A DNA stretch of 64,000 nt from Magnolia sinica (GCF_029962835.1 NC_080583.1:48959658-49023657), one strand, 5' to 3'. Positions 45,182-58,800 are shown, counted from the stretch's first letter. Notes: generated from the sequence alone by a model not told the origin. A program made the numbers and translations.

Positions 45182-46470
45182 ATGGCCCTCTTTGAGTTTA
45201 TCACGGCCATCTTTTCCATCTCTACTCTTCTTTCTTTGATGGGGAAGAAGAGAGCGCCCGTGGATGAAGCCGGGCTTAGCCGCCCAACCTATGCACGGAG
45301 GCCAAGAGGTGCCGCCGCGAGCACGACCGCCGCCCGTGAGTTTCAGACCAAGCGGGACCTTGATCCTCAAGCTCCCATTGGAAGAACCTTGTTGGCGGAG
45401 CTATCGCATGGAGTCTATGAAGGCCGTAGAGTCCTTTTTGAGGCTCATGTTGATCCGCGGCTGTTTGGTGAGTTTTTGCTATTGGAGCGCCTGGAAGGGG
45501 CTGGTTGGTGTCCCTTGTTTGAGGGCGAGTATCGCGCGAATGCAAGTACTGTTCGAGCTTTTTATGCCAATATTCGTGATCCTTCACTGGAGCCTCTGCA
45601 GTTTAAGATTTCTTGTGGTAGTGGTCGGGAGGCCACAGTCAACGTTGCTTTGATATCTCGACTCCTGAATGTGCCACTTGGTGAGGTACATGCCAGTGAG
45701 AAGAATTTGAACAGTATGCGCGAGAGGGATTGTCGCACCCGATTTCTGTGTGGTCGTCTGGTCGAATGACAGCCTAATAGAAGTCTTCTAGCTACCAACA
45801 TGACGGACGACTTTCGCTTGCTTCACCACATGTGTACGTTCAATGTATATCCAAGGTGGAGCAACCGCAGCGAGTGTACGCGCCTGATGGTAGATTTTCT
45901 ATATCAGGTGGGGCAAGGAGAGAAGTTGTGTGTGTCGACGTACATCTTGCGTCAGGTTATCCTTATCGCTCGTTCGACTAGGAGGACTGAATCGCTTCCA
46001 TTTGGCCGACTTATCTGTAAGCTTGCTCATGAGTTTACGTATAGGCTTGGAGCAGAGAAGCCGGTTCTTGTTCGTCATATTAATCTGACACCCTTAAGCA
46101 GATGGAGATTGGTCCTCGTCGACAGGCCTCAGAGAGTGAGGATGAGTCAGAGAGTGATGATGATAAGAGTTATGCTGAAGGTGGTGCTGAGATTGAAGCA
46201 GAAACAGAGCAGGACGAGGAAGAGGTTGAGGCACAGGATATGAGTGAGAGCTCTCCTCCTGTGGCACCAGAGCAGAGCGCAGATCAGGCTGCCAGGGATG
46301 CCTGTATTACTCGGCTTGAAAAAGGGCAGGCTGTTCTATGCCAGGATATCATGGATCTTCGAGGCCTTGTGAAGCATAAGTTTAAGAAGGTGACTCGAAC
46401 TCTGAAGTCTATCCTGTGTTGCTTGCAGGATAAGGGTGCCCCACCGCCATCTCCTGATTCTGATGAGTAG
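45182..46470 (+). pseudogene. Extra ORF upstream of gag, putative plant transposon protein (Transposase_32-like)
   Basis: The frame opens at ATG 45182 or 45239 (MGKKRAPVDEAGLSRP). It gives FEAHVDPRLFGEFLLLERL, GWCPLFEGEYRANASTVRAF and SLEPLQFKISCGSGREATVN. This resembles the 'putative plant transposon protein' domain found in proteins adjoining plant retroelements. It is broken by TGA at 45767-45769, continues in the same frame, and shifts once near 46090. The final part is acidic (ASESEDESESDDD, EQDEEEVEAQD) and then helical (ITRLEKGQAVLCQDIMDLRG), with a stop at 46468-46470. It lies between the PBS-like start and gag, an unusual position for a Tekay element. Function unknown. Confidence 0.55.
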
Positions 46471-46753
46471 TTATCGTTGTGGTCGTCCATTGCTTTGTTT
46501 GTTATTTCTTTCTGTGTGCAGTCGCTGTTGGCTTTTGTAGTTGGAAGTTGTTTGTTGTTGCTTGAAGTGTTAGATGTTGTAGTTCTCATGCTTTCCTTGT
46601 CGTGATTCATGTAATGCTGCACTACTTGTATTGCGACAATTTTGTTTAATGGAATGCATGTTGTTTATTTTTGAAGTTGTGCTGTGAATGCTGTGTGGAT
46701 GGATTATGTGGACGTAGAATCTTATATGTTGCATCCTCTGTTGAATGTAGGGT

Positions 46754-49700
46754 ATGCCTCCTAAGGGTTCTAAGACTTCAGCCCGTCTCTCCTTGGTTGA
46801 GTCGCTTGTCGGGGTTCTTCCCCTGAGCGATAGCCAGTCAGATCCACAGACGGGCCCATCTCATGCAGGTGTTGGGCCGACACCTATGGCTCCTCCAGTT
46901 ACGCCTTCGGTTCCTCAGCCGAGCGATGCATCTTCGTCTGCTCCACCGTCTGATAGGTTTGAGTAGATGATACTGTTGATGCAGCAGTAGCAGATTCAGT
47001 AGCAGCAGCAGTTCCTATCTTCCATGGCTGGCATCTTTACTCAGTCAGTGGGAGCGACTCCTCCTACTTCACCTATGCCCCCATCTGGGAGCGCTAGTGC
47101 GAGCGGCACTTTTGAGCGATTCTAGAGCTTACGTCCTCCCACATTTGCGGGTTCTCATAGACTCGAGGAGGCCGAGTATTAGATCGATCGCATATCTAAG
47201 ATGCTGAGACCGCTGCACTGCTCTGAGGTTGAGCAGGTTGAGCTTGCCTCCTTCATGTTTGAGAAGGAGGCCAGTCTATGGTGGGACAGTGTTCTTCGCA
47301 CTGTCGAGGAAGGATTTGAGTGGTCGTGGCAGGCGTTTGAAGTACGCTTCCACGAGAAGTATTTTCCGGTTACGTACCGACATGAGAAGGAGAGTGAGTT
47401 CCTTCACCTCCGCCAGGGAGGGCTGTCGGTGACTGAATATGAGAACCGGTTCACTGAGCTAGGTCGGTATGTTCCTTTGATTCTGGGCGATCAGCCGATG
47501 AGGATGCGGTGCTTTTTTAAGGGATTGAGGCCTGAGATCCGATCAAAGATATGCTGTGCTAGCGTTTCTTCTTATGCGGAGTTGGTGAGCATGTCCTTGC
47601 GAGCAGAGCAGGACGGGGACAGGTCGTCCCGTATGCGAGCACCTATGGTTCCTAGGCCGCGACCTGACTTTCAGGGGCACATTTTCTCGGCAAGAGGCCG
47701 CGGGCAGATTCTCCTCATAGGCGTTCAGCGCCGCCCGCTCAGCAGATGCGAGCTGATCTTCGCTGTTCGTATTGTGGGAAGATGGGGCATTTGGATCGTT
47801 TTTGCTTTTCGCATATGCGGGCTAGTGGTTTTACTCCACCGCAGAGAATTAGCCGTCCGATGCCTCAGGTTATTTCTCCTCCACCTCTTCGTTCAGCACC
47901 AGCTCATCCATCCTTCAGACCTGCAGTACGTAGGTTCAGGCCACCTCAGCGGCCCATGGTTCCTCCGCCGAATCTTCAGCAGCAGGCTCGAGTTCATGCG
48001 CTCTCAGCTGAAGCGCCTATGTCTGACTTGGTGCCGAGATCCTTTGAGGTTACAACGCACATTGAAGGTATTCCCATTTCTATGCTGGTGGATACAGGGT
48101 CCACTACTTCTCTTATATCTTATGCGGCAGTTAGGCGTTTGGGTTTGAGCACTGTTTCTATGCAAGGAGTGACGCTTACTACCGCTACGGGGATTTCCTC
48201 TGATATGAACAAGCGTTGTATGGATTGTTTGGTCGATCTAGGAAGTGGATCGATCCGTGTTTATTTCTTTGTCGCACCTCTTTATCATTACGATGTTATT
48301 ATGGGTATGGATTGGCTCACGAGGATGCGAGTAGAGAATGATTGTGAAGCAAGGTTGGTGACCATCCATGGACCTGAGGGCAAGACAGTTACTTTCCCAG
48401 TTCAGGTCAGTTACCCTCTTCATCTTGATTATTATACTTCTCTGTTGGAGAGTATGGCTGAATCGGCGTTAGTTAGCACGCTGGTAGTTCGGGAGTTTGA
48501 AGATGTGTTTGAGTCAATTCCTGGATTACCTCCTCAGCGCGAGATTGATTTTACTATCAATCTCATGCCTGGTGCGGCGCCCATTTCTTTACCTACTTAT
48601 CGAATGCCTCCGAGTGAAATGGAGGAATTGAAGAAGCAGATAGATGGTTTATTGAATTTGGGTTTTATTCGGCCTAGTGTGTCTGCTTAGGGAGCACCTG
48701 TCTTGTTTGTGAAGAAGAAAGATGGTTCCTTGCGATTATGTATTGATTATCGCAGGTTGAATTTGGTAACTGTGAAGAATAAGTACCCTTTGCCTATGAT
48801 TGATGATCTGTTTGATCAATTGAAGGGAGCACGATACTTTTCCAAGGTTGATCTGCAATCAGGGTATCATCAGTTGCGCGTTAAGAATGAGGACTTGCAG
48901 AAGACCGCTTTCAGGACTAGCTTCGGTCACCATGAGTTCCTTGTGATGTCGTTCGATGTTACGAACGCACCGGCGTGTTCATGGATCTGATGAACAGGGT
49001 GTTTCGGCCATTCTTATTCTGATTCGTCATTGTCTTTATCGATGACCTCTTAATATATTCTGTGAGTCGGGAAGAGCACGGGGAGCACTTAAGAGCGGTT
49101 TTGGATACTCTTAGGAAGAATTAACTTTTTGTGTAGTTCAAGAAGTGTGATTTCTGGAAAGAGGAAGTTAAGTTCCTGAGACATGTGGTGTCCAAGGAAG
49201 GGATAGCTGTCGATCTTGCCAAGGTAGCCGTAGTGCAGGACTGGAAGCAGCCTGGTTTAGTTACTGAGGTAAGGAGCTTTCTGGGTCTTGCAGGTTATTA
49301 TCGATGCTTCATTCAAGACTTCTCGAAGATTGCCAGACCGTTGTCGCAGTTGACACGGAAAGATTTAAAGTTTGCTTGGAATGAGAGGGCGGAGGAAGCT
49401 TTTCAAGAGCTGAAGGACAAGTTGACGTCCGCCCCTGTGCTAGTATTGCCAGAGCAAGGGGTTAAGTATATTATATATATTGATGCCTCTCGCATTGGTC
49501 TGGGTTGTGTCCTTATGCAAAAGGACAGGGAATTGCTTATGCTTCGCGTCAGTTGAGGAAACACGAAGAGAATTACCCTACGCACGACCTGGAGTTAGCA
49601 GCTGTCATTTTCACATTAAAGCTTTGGAGACATTACCTCTATGGTGAGGAGTTCGAGCTCTTTTGGGACCACAAGAGCCTTAAGTATATTTTCACGCAGC

Positions 49701-51387
49701 GTGACTTGAATATGAGGCAGCGCCGATGGATGGAAACATTGAAGGACTTTAAGTTCGATATTTCTTACCATCCGGGCAAGGCGAACCTTGTGGCAGATGC
49801 GTTGAGTCGCAAGAAGGCTATTAAGTTTGTGGCTCCGCTGATAATAGCAGAGTGAGATATGTTGGAGTTTATGTGAGACTTTGAGCAGAAGCTTACGGTG
49901 GAAGAGCCGTATGAGGTTATCGCACACATTCGTGTACAACCCCTTATCGACGAGAAGATCGTTGCAGCTCAGGCAGATGATGAGCTTTTGGCGAAGATGA
50001 GGAAGCGGGTTGGTACAGATGAGAACTCCGACTGGAGTATTAGTTCTGATGGGGGCCTACGATTTCGTGGCCGGTTATGTGTTCGTGACATCCCTGACTT
50101 GAGACGGGAGGTTCTCGAGTTAGCCCATAGTTCTAAGCTTGCGATGCATCCAGGTAGCACGAAGATGTATCGGATATGAGAAGATCTTATTGGTGGGACA
50201 ACATGAAGGTCCATATTGCTGAGTTTGTCTCTCGTTGTCTCACGTGCCAGCAGGTCAAGGCAGAGCATCGCCGACCTCCTGGGTTGCTTCAGCCCATGCC
50301 CATAGCAGAATGGAAGTGGGACTTCATCTCTATGTACTTTATTTCTGGGTTGCCGAAAATGAGGAAGGGATATGACTCTATTTGGGTGATAGTCGGCCGA
50401 TTGACGAAGTTGGCTCACTTCTTACCGATCAGAGTCACAAACTCTGCAGACCAGTTGGCTAGGCTGTATATTAAGGAGATTGTATGTCTGCATGGAGTTT
50501 CCTTGGAGATTGTGTCTGATAGAGACACGCGTTTCACATCTATCTTCTGGACTCGTATTCAGGAAGCGATGGGTGTGAAATTAAAGTTCAACATTGCGTT
50601 TCATTCGCAGACAGATCGGCAAACGGAACGTATGAATCAGATCCTGGAAGACATGTTGCGAGCTTATGTTTTGGATTTCAAGGACAGTTGGGATGATTGT
50701 CTCCAGTATGCAGAGTTCGCATATAATAACAGTTTCCAGGGGAGTATTGGCATGGCTCCCTATGAGGCGTTGTATGGTTGCCTGTGCAGAGCACCGCATT
50801 GCTGGACAAAAGTTGGTGAGCGTAGTTTGATTGGCCCGGAGTTGGTGCAGGCGACTTCAGAGAAAGTTGACATCATTCGACGTCGACTCCTGATAGCCCA
50901 GAGTAGGCAGAAGAGTTATGCTGATACGAGGCGGCGACCGCTTGAGTTTGAGGTTGGAGACCATGTATTTCTGAAGGTCTCTCCTATGAAGGGAGTTCTG
51001 CAGTTCGGTAAGAAGGGAAAGCTCATGCCGAGATTTATTGGTCCATTTCAAGTTCTGGATTGAGTGGGAGCGGTAGCATACCGCCTTGCTTTGCCCACAC
51101 CTCTTGCGGGCGTGCATAATGTATTTCATGTTTCTATGCTGAAGAAGTACGTTCCTGATCCTTCGCATATTATCAGTTGGGAGCAAGTGCAGTTGAGCGA
51201 GGATGCCACATATGTACTGCGACCGACGCATATTCTTGACAGGAAGGAGCAGGTATTGCGTTGCAAGGTCATCCCTCTTGTGAAGGTGCTATGGACGCAT
51301 CATAGTGAAGAAGAGGCTACTTGGGAATATGAAGCTGAGGTTAGAAAGAGCTACCCTCAGATCCTTGAGGAATATGAGAAGGTATGA
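46754..51387 (+). pseudogene. gag-pol polyprotein of a Tekay-like chromovirus, disrupted
   Basis: Order of parts: gag (MPPKGSKTSARLSL start; capsid text SLWWDSVLRTVEEGFEWSW about 47275-47330), CCHC knuckle (CSYCGKMGHLDRFC, about 47764-47805), protease (MLVDTGSTTSLIS, DTG at 48091-48099), RT ([18 protein letters not shown]; catalytic IDD near 49038-49046), RNase H ([13 protein letters not shown]), integrase HHCC, and core Asp (50320), Asp (50518) and Glu (50626), a D-35-E spacing. It ends in a chromodomain-like tail (ILDRKEQVLRCKVIPLVKVL, EEEATWEYE). Breaks: TAG at 46964, 46988, 47000, 47123, 47180 and 48688; TGA/TAA/TAG between 49019 and 49137; TGA near 49854 and 51061; frameshifts near 47700, 48970, 49525 and 50170. 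The element is dead in this copy, but complete in domain content. Confidence 0.9.
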
Positions 51388-51423
51388 ATTTCGAGGACAA
51401 AATTTTCTTTAAGGGGGGTAGAT

Positions 51424-54400
51424 TGTAATAACCCAAAAAATTTTGTGCCAAGACCCGAGTATTAACTCTATTCTTTCCTTAGTAGCTTATTGAGGTAATT
51501 AGCGCTTAACTCGATTGTTTGCGAAATTTGCATCAATCACTTTAAATTTGATCTGCATGACTCAAAATCTGTAGAATAGTTAGCGCTATGTTACTCTGAA
51601 ATCTGGGATCCATCGCTAAATCCAGTTGCTCTTGGAAATTTTTAGAAGTTCTGGATCGGATCTGGACCGTGCGTCGAAAGTTCGATAGCGATGATCTTAG
51701 GCTGTTGCAGTCACCATGTTGGACTTGGTCATCACCTGAAAAATCAAGTCCAGATGATGTTCTGGGTTGATTTGATTGAGTCCGGAGTGAAGAGTGTGAG
51801 AACAATTGGAAATTTAATGAGATTTTATGAAATCTGAGTCGTGTCGCTTGCGCGACGATTTTAAGCAATTTGACCGTTGGATTCTGACCCAATTTCACCC
51901 TCTGATCAGGGAAAGTGGCCGAGGCATGTCCTTGTGCTTGTGGACCTGATCGAGATTCGGTGACCATTGATTTGAGTGTGGTTCGCCACGACTGATCTGA
52001 AGATCCGATCGGTATGAAAACTCAGCTTGACTTAGATCCATGGTCAGTGAGCTTAAGTCCGACCTTTCGTGGTAATAGGCCCACAAAAATTGCTCCGTTG
52101 GATCGAGAGAGGCTTGTTTTGGTTATACCCTAAGTATACCTTGGCCCTGGGGTTATTTTCATCAATGTTAGGCCTATTTATAGACCTTAAAACCCAAGCT
52201 CTCTTTTCCATACGAATTTTCCTAACCCTAGCTAAGAAAGAGAGAGGAAAAGAGAGAGAAAGTGAGAGAGAAGTTGGTGAATCATCTTAGATCCTTTCCT
52301 GTTCTTCTTCATCCTTAAACCTTCACTTTTGAATCGTTATTCCAGCGATTCTGAGTTCATCTTTGGGTAAGTTAACCTAACCCTAATCTGTGTTAGAGCT
52401 TAGAATAGTCTTTGTGTTGTTGTAGCTCATTTCTATTCTTGCTTTAGGTTATCTTGTCGCCGTTGACGAAGACAAATCGTCTGAAATCAGTTCGATGTTC
52501 TTTTCTGGATTAAGGTGCAGACTTTAATCGTATAAGTTATGGTTTTCAAGGCTTTCAATGGCAGTTAATAGTTTATTCCTGTTATGAATGAGATTTCACA
52601 TGCCAAATGTTATGTTTATTTTGTGTTCCTGATATGCATGTGTTATATTGAGATTTGTGTATTCTATGTGTATGTATAAAGTACCGTATGCGTATAAAAT
52701 ATGAACCTATGTTTGCCATGATTACTTGTCGTGTACTTATGCTAATGGTATGTGCGGCAACTCCTTGGTAAAAGGAATTGTCCAAATGCATGTATTTCAA
52801 CATACGTCATATATGTTGTATTATGTATTCTAAGTGTTTGTAGAAATGCCTGAATGAACTAAAGTGTAATATATTATACTAATTGCGGGCATTGAGAAGT
52901 GATTCTCAACACTCGTATTAATGTGTATGATTTTCTACTTGCAAGTCATATTCCTTGTTGTTTAATTTCAAGTCTTGCTTATGCTTAAATCCATGTTAAG
53001 TTGATATTCTTCAAATGCTTACGTACTACATGACTTGAGTTGTTGTTCCATTACTATTCTAAATTGTAGATATGAATATCTGTTGTAGTGGAATGTGTGT
53101 GGTACTATGAATAGTCCAGGAAATCGGTAATCGGCCTTAAGTTCGTGGCTGAGATTGCTTTCGCCACGTAGGACGTGATTAGACGAACTCGAGCCGTATT
53201 AGAGTTGTCAGCAGTGGTTTGGCCACGCGGAGTGTTTGCGCACTCTATGTCGTTCAACCCAACGTGCGCTCGTGCTAGTCGAGTTCGTCAAGTAACCCGA
53301 TTGTTCGATGTATGTTCACCATGTATGGACGCTATTGTTTGAATTTAGGGTACCAAACTTACCGATGAAATCCTGTTAACCATGGTACTTTGATCCGCTA
53401 AGACTCATGAGCCGGACATGGTGGTATGGGACACCGTAGTCGCGCTGTCGGCCTACATTGGGGTGACGAGCCTCTCCGTAGTGACCAGTGAGCAACCAAA
53501 CTCGTGAGCCAATTATGGTGGTATGGGACACTATATTCACACTGTCGGCCTACATTGATTGGTGACGAGCCCTTTGTAGTGACCTCGAGCATGCCTGGAT
53601 ACTGCAATGAGGTGACGAGCCTTATAGTGGTAACGAGAGTATGATAGGCGTGCATTGATTGGTGACGAGCCCTTTGCAACGACCTATAACCATATGATCG
53701 TATGAGATGTCTAGGACTGGCGACCCTAGAATGGATCACTGTTTGGATGGTGATATGAGGAAGGTACCTTAGCTTCCCAATCCTGCTGTATGAAAAGGAC
53801 TAATAACAACTTGGCAATCATGTTCATGCACCGCATTTGCATGTGTTTTGTTGACGTGGCACACTTTGAGGCGATGTCATGCATAACGTAAGATGAAGAC
53901 GCTGAGGGTGTATGCCCGAGGGCACGCATCATTCTTTATACATCCTTGCATTAACAAGAGTACTTAGGACCTGTTTAATTGTTCTGCCTTATCATTATTG
54001 CTTGATTGAACTGATAACATGTTAACCTTTGCTTTATTGTTCCACTGAGTTGATCACTCACTCCCACGTTCTGGGGCGTGTTAAACACCCACCAGACTCT
54101 GTCTTAGTTGCAGATGTTGATGATACCTCTGAGGCAGAGCGGGAGATCGAGGATGATGAGGCTGCTTTCTCTTTCATGCATTTTTCAGACGGGTTTTAGT
54201 GAGCCTTGTTCTGATGCGAGGGATGCTGGGATTTCTTTTGGGAATTTAATGATGTAATTTGATACTTATAATTTTGATAGCAACACTTGTATTACGACCT
54301 GGTATGTGTATGTATTTCAGGGATTTGCACATGTACACATATATTTCTTTAAGTCTTCCGCTTGCTTTCTTCACTTATCCCTGAATTATATCTGCACTTT

Positions 54401-54530
54401 GGCTTAATCTATTCCATGTTTTATGCTCTGATATAGACAACATACATCCATCATTAAATATGTTGCATAAGTGATGTTTTGGAACTCGGGAGCTGAGTTA
54501 TGTTCGACCCCCGAATTTCAGGGCATTACA
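51424..54530 (+). mobile_element. 3' LTR (LTR B) of the family-1 element, 3107 bp
   Basis: It starts TGTAATAACCC directly after the polypurine tract and ends TTTCAGGGCATTACA. It has the same length as LTR A. It is followed by AATATACTTAATG, the same right flank as LTR A. The TATTTATA box lies at 52175-52182. Confidence 0.88.
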
Positions 54531-54875
54531 AATATACTTAATGTTTATTACACTTATTTAGAAAATGCTAAAGAAACAAAATAAATAAAAGTAAATCTCT
54601 TTAAGCGCCTCCACGAGATCCTGATACTAAAATTTTAAAATCCCAACAGGGTAAGCTGCGAAGCCTAGTGAGTAATCTCAACATAGGTTTAAAATAACAT
54701 CATACAATCTGAATAAAACATACTAAAAGATATAATATCTATTTAGGTAAAGCAACAGATGAGGAGACGAGGAGATTAATAAATAAAAATTTTCAAAGTA
54801 AATTCAAAGAAAACTGAATGAATGAAATCAAAATATGCTAAAATCCACAATAACAAATGAATAAACAAATATATG

Positions 54876-54947
<72 letters not shown>

Positions 54948-55820
54948 GTATGTATGTATGTAATATCAAGTGAGAGATACTCACCTTTAAAAAATAAAAA
55001 CTCCCCTTTTTTTTCTTCCTTTTTCTCTTTCGTCTCTTTTCTTTTCTTTTTCTCTCCTCCTTTTTATTCTTTCTTTTTCTCTGTCTTCACTCTCTCTCCT
55101 CACTTTCCAACGTGAATGACCAGTACGGAACCTCTCTTTTTTGTTTTTTGTTTTTTGTTTTTGTTTTTTTGTTTTCTTTTAACCTCTCTCTCTCTCTCTC
55201 TCTCTCTCTCCTCACTTCCTCACCTCACCTCACAACATATTCCACTTCCACATTTCACAATTTCACAATGCATGATCTCTCTCATGCCTCCCTTTTTATA
55301 AGCTCCTGTCACACATGTGGCATGTGTGAAAGAGAGCCTTTAATCTCTTAACATTTTCTAAGTTTTACTTTTATTTTACCATTCAAAGCACGTGTTCCAC
55401 ATTGCTTTCATTCAATGCACATATTATGCACTACATGTGTGCCATATGTGTGTCACATGTGTGCATGTGATGTATTTGATGCATGCATGCCACATGTGAA
55501 AGGTATGTGTGCATGATGTGTTTAGTGCATGTGTGTGGTTCTTATGTATTTGATGCATGCATGCCACATGTGTGCATGATGTATGTGTGATAAGTGTGCA
55601 TGAATGAAAGTTTGTACATGGTGTTTAGTATTTGATGCATGAATTAACCTATGGTTTTGATGTATTCAATGGTACATAAATGGATGATGTAAATGGATGG
55701 ATGGATCAATGTATAATAGAAGGACGGATGGATGTATGGATAGATGGATGGATAAATGTATGGTTAGATGAGTTCATGTGTGATTGGGGAAGGGACTGCA
55801 TGATGTACCTGTGGATTAGT
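54531..55820 (-). mobile_element. Family-2 5' LTR, third segment
   Basis: It matches 20936-23060 of the intact LTR, but also duplicates 37110-37529 plus 44477-44661. It contains (TA)n at 54878-54952, a CT-rich tract, GTTTTTT runs near 55140 and GATGGAT units near 55690. It ends at TTAGT (55816-55820). Confidence 0.82.
54878..54952. repeat. (TA)n microsatellite
   Basis: A long TA run followed by TGTA and TGTATG steps, without the MULE that occupies the equivalent tract at 37529/44477. Confidence 0.9.
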
Positions 55821-58800
55821 TGTAATGACCCTGAAAATTTTGTGCCAAGACCCGATTACTACCTCTATTCTTTCCTTAGTAGCTTTTTGGGGTGATTAGC
55901 GCTATACTCGATTGCTTGTGAAATTTGCATCAATCACTTTAAATTTGATCTGCATGACTCAAAACCTGTAGAATAGTTAGCGCTATGTTACTTTGAAATC
56001 TGGGATCCATCGCTAAATCCAGTTGTTCATGGGAATTTTTGGAAGATCTGGATCGGACCTGGACCGCTCGTCGAAAGTCCGATAGCGATGATCTTAGGCT
56101 GTTGCGGTCACCATGTTGGACTTGGTCATCACCTCAAAAATCAAGTCCAGATGATGTTCTGGGTCGATTTGATTGAGTCCAGAGTGAAGAGTGTGAGAAC
56201 GGTTGGAAATTTATTAAGCTTTTATGAAATCTGAGTCGTGTCGCTTGTGCGACGATTTTAGGCTATCTGACCGTTGGATTCTAACCCAATTTCACCCTCT
56301 GATTAGGGAAGGTGGCCCAAGCATGTCCTTGTGCTTGTGTACCTGATCGAGATTCGGTGACCGTTGAATTGAGAGTGGTCCGCCACGGCTGATCTGAAGA
56401 TCCGGTTGGTACGAAAACTCAGCTTGACCTAGATCCATGGTCAGTGAGCTTAAGTCCGACCTTTCGTGGTTATTGGCCCACCAGAAGTGCTTCGTTGGAT
56501 CGTGAGAAGCTGGTTTTGGTTATACCCTAAGTATACCTTGGACCTGGGGTTATTTTCATCAATGTTAGGCCTATTTATAGACCTTAAAACCCTAGCTCTC
56601 TTTTCCATACGAATTTCCTAACCCTAGCTAAGAGAGAGAGAGTGGAAAAGAGAGAAAGTGAGAGAGAAGTTGGTGAATCATCTTAGATTCTTGCCTGTTC
56701 TTCTTCATCCTTGAACCTTCACTTTTGAATCATTATTCCGGTGATTCTGAGTTCATCTTTGGGTAAGTTAACCTAACCCTAATCTGTGTTAGAGCTTAGA
56801 TTAGTCTTTGGGTTGTTGTAGCTCATTTCTATTCTTGCCTTAGGTTATCCTGTCGCCGTTGACGAAGACATATCGTCTGAAATCAGTTTGGTGTTCTTTT
56901 CTGGCTTAAGGTGCGGACTTTAATCGTATAGGTTATGGTTTTCAAGGCTTTCAATGCCAGGGAATGATTTATTCTTGTTATGGATAAGATTTCACATGCC
57001 AAATGTTATGTTTATTTTGTGTTCCTGATATGCATGTGTTATATTGAGATTTGTGTATTCTATGTATATGTATAAAGTACCGTATGCGTATAAAATATGA
57101 ACCTGCGTTTGCCATGATTATTTGTCGTGTATGTATGCTAGATGTATGTGCGACAACTCCTTGGCAAAAGGAATTGTCCAAATGCATGTATTTCAACATA
57201 CGTCATGTATGTTGTATTATGTATTCTAAGTGTTTGTAGAAATGCTTGAATGCTCTAAAGTGTGATATATCAACCTAGTATGGGCGTTGAGAAGCGATTC
57301 TCAACTCTCCCACTAGTGTGTATGATTTCATTCATGCAAGTTACATTCCTTGTTGTTTAAGTTCAAGCTTTATTTATGCTTACATTCATGTTAAGTTGTT
57401 ATTCTTCAAGTACTCACATGCTTCACGACTTGAGTTGTTGTTCCATTACTATTCTAAATGGTAGATATGAATACCTGTTGTAGGGTAATGTGTTTGGGAC
57501 TATGAATAGTTCAGGAAATCGGTAATCGGCCTTAAGTTCGTGGCTGAGATTGCTTTCGCCACGTAGGACGTGATTAGACGAACCCGAGCCGTATTAGAGT
57601 TCTCGGCAGTGGTTTGGCCACGCGGAGTGTTTGCGCACTCTATGTCGTTTAACCCAACGTGCGCTCTTGCTAGTCGAGTTCGTCAAGTAACCCGATTGTC
57701 CGATGTATGTTTACCATGTATGGACGCCCTTGTTTGAATCTAGGGTACCGAACTCACCAATGAAATCCTGATAACCATGGTACCTTGATCCGCTAAGACT
57801 CATGAGCCAGACATGGTGGTATGGGACACCGTGGTCGAGCTGTCGGCCTACGCTGGGGTGACGAGCCTCCCCGTAGTGACCAGTGAGCAACCAAACTCGT
57901 GAGCCGATTATGGTGGTATGGGACACTATATTCACGCTGTCGGCCTACATTGATTGGTGACGAGCCCTTTGTAGTGACATCGAGCATGCCTAGATACCGC
58001 ATTGAGGTGGCGAGCCTTGGTGTAGTAACGAAGGTCTGATAGGCGTGCATTGATTGGTGAGGAGCCCTTTGCAATGACATAAAACCATATGATCGTATGA
58101 GATGTCTAGGACTGACAACCCTAGAATGGATCACTGTTTGGATGGTGGTATAAGGAAGGTACCTTAGCTTCCCAATCCTGCTGTATGAAAAGGACTAATA
58201 ACAACCTGGTAATCATGTTCATGCACCGCATTTGCATGTGCTTTGTAGATGTGGAGCACTTTGAGGTGATGTCATGCGTAACGTAAGATGAAGACGCTGA
58301 GGGTGTACGCGCGAGGGCACGCATCATTCTGCATACATCCTTACATTAATAAGAGTACTTAGGACTTGTTTAATTGTTCTGCTTTATCATTCTGCGTGAT
58401 TGAACTGATAACATGTTAACCTTTGCTTTATTGTTCTACTGAGTTGATCACTCACTCCCACGTTCTGGGCCGGTGTTAAACACCCACCAGACTCGGTCTT
58501 AGATGCTGATGTTGCAGATGTTGATACGACTTTTGAGGCAGATCAGGAGATGGATGATGATGAGGCTGTTTTCTCTTTTATGCAGTTTTCAGACGAGTTC
58601 TAGTGAGCCTTGTTCTGATGTGCGGGATGCTGGGATTTCTTTTGGGAACTAAATGATGTAATTTGATACTTGTAATTTTGATAGCAATACTTACATTACG
58701 ACCTGGTATGTGTATGTATTCAGGTATTCGCACATGTACACACATATATTTCTTTAAGTCTTCCGCTTGCTTTCTTCACTTATCCTTGAATTATATCTGC

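Larger units (their letters stand above)
44662..51423 (+). mobile_element. Tekay-like chromovirus internal region, family 1, lacking an adjacent 5' LTR
   Basis: It begins TGTTTGTATCAGATTTC, which resembles a degraded PBS (TGGTATCAGA core). It contains an upstream extra ORF remnant, then gag-pol, a polypurine tract (AAGGGGGGTAGA, 51411-51422) and the 3' LTR. No LTR lies immediately to the left; family-2 LTR sequence does. Confidence 0.75.
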
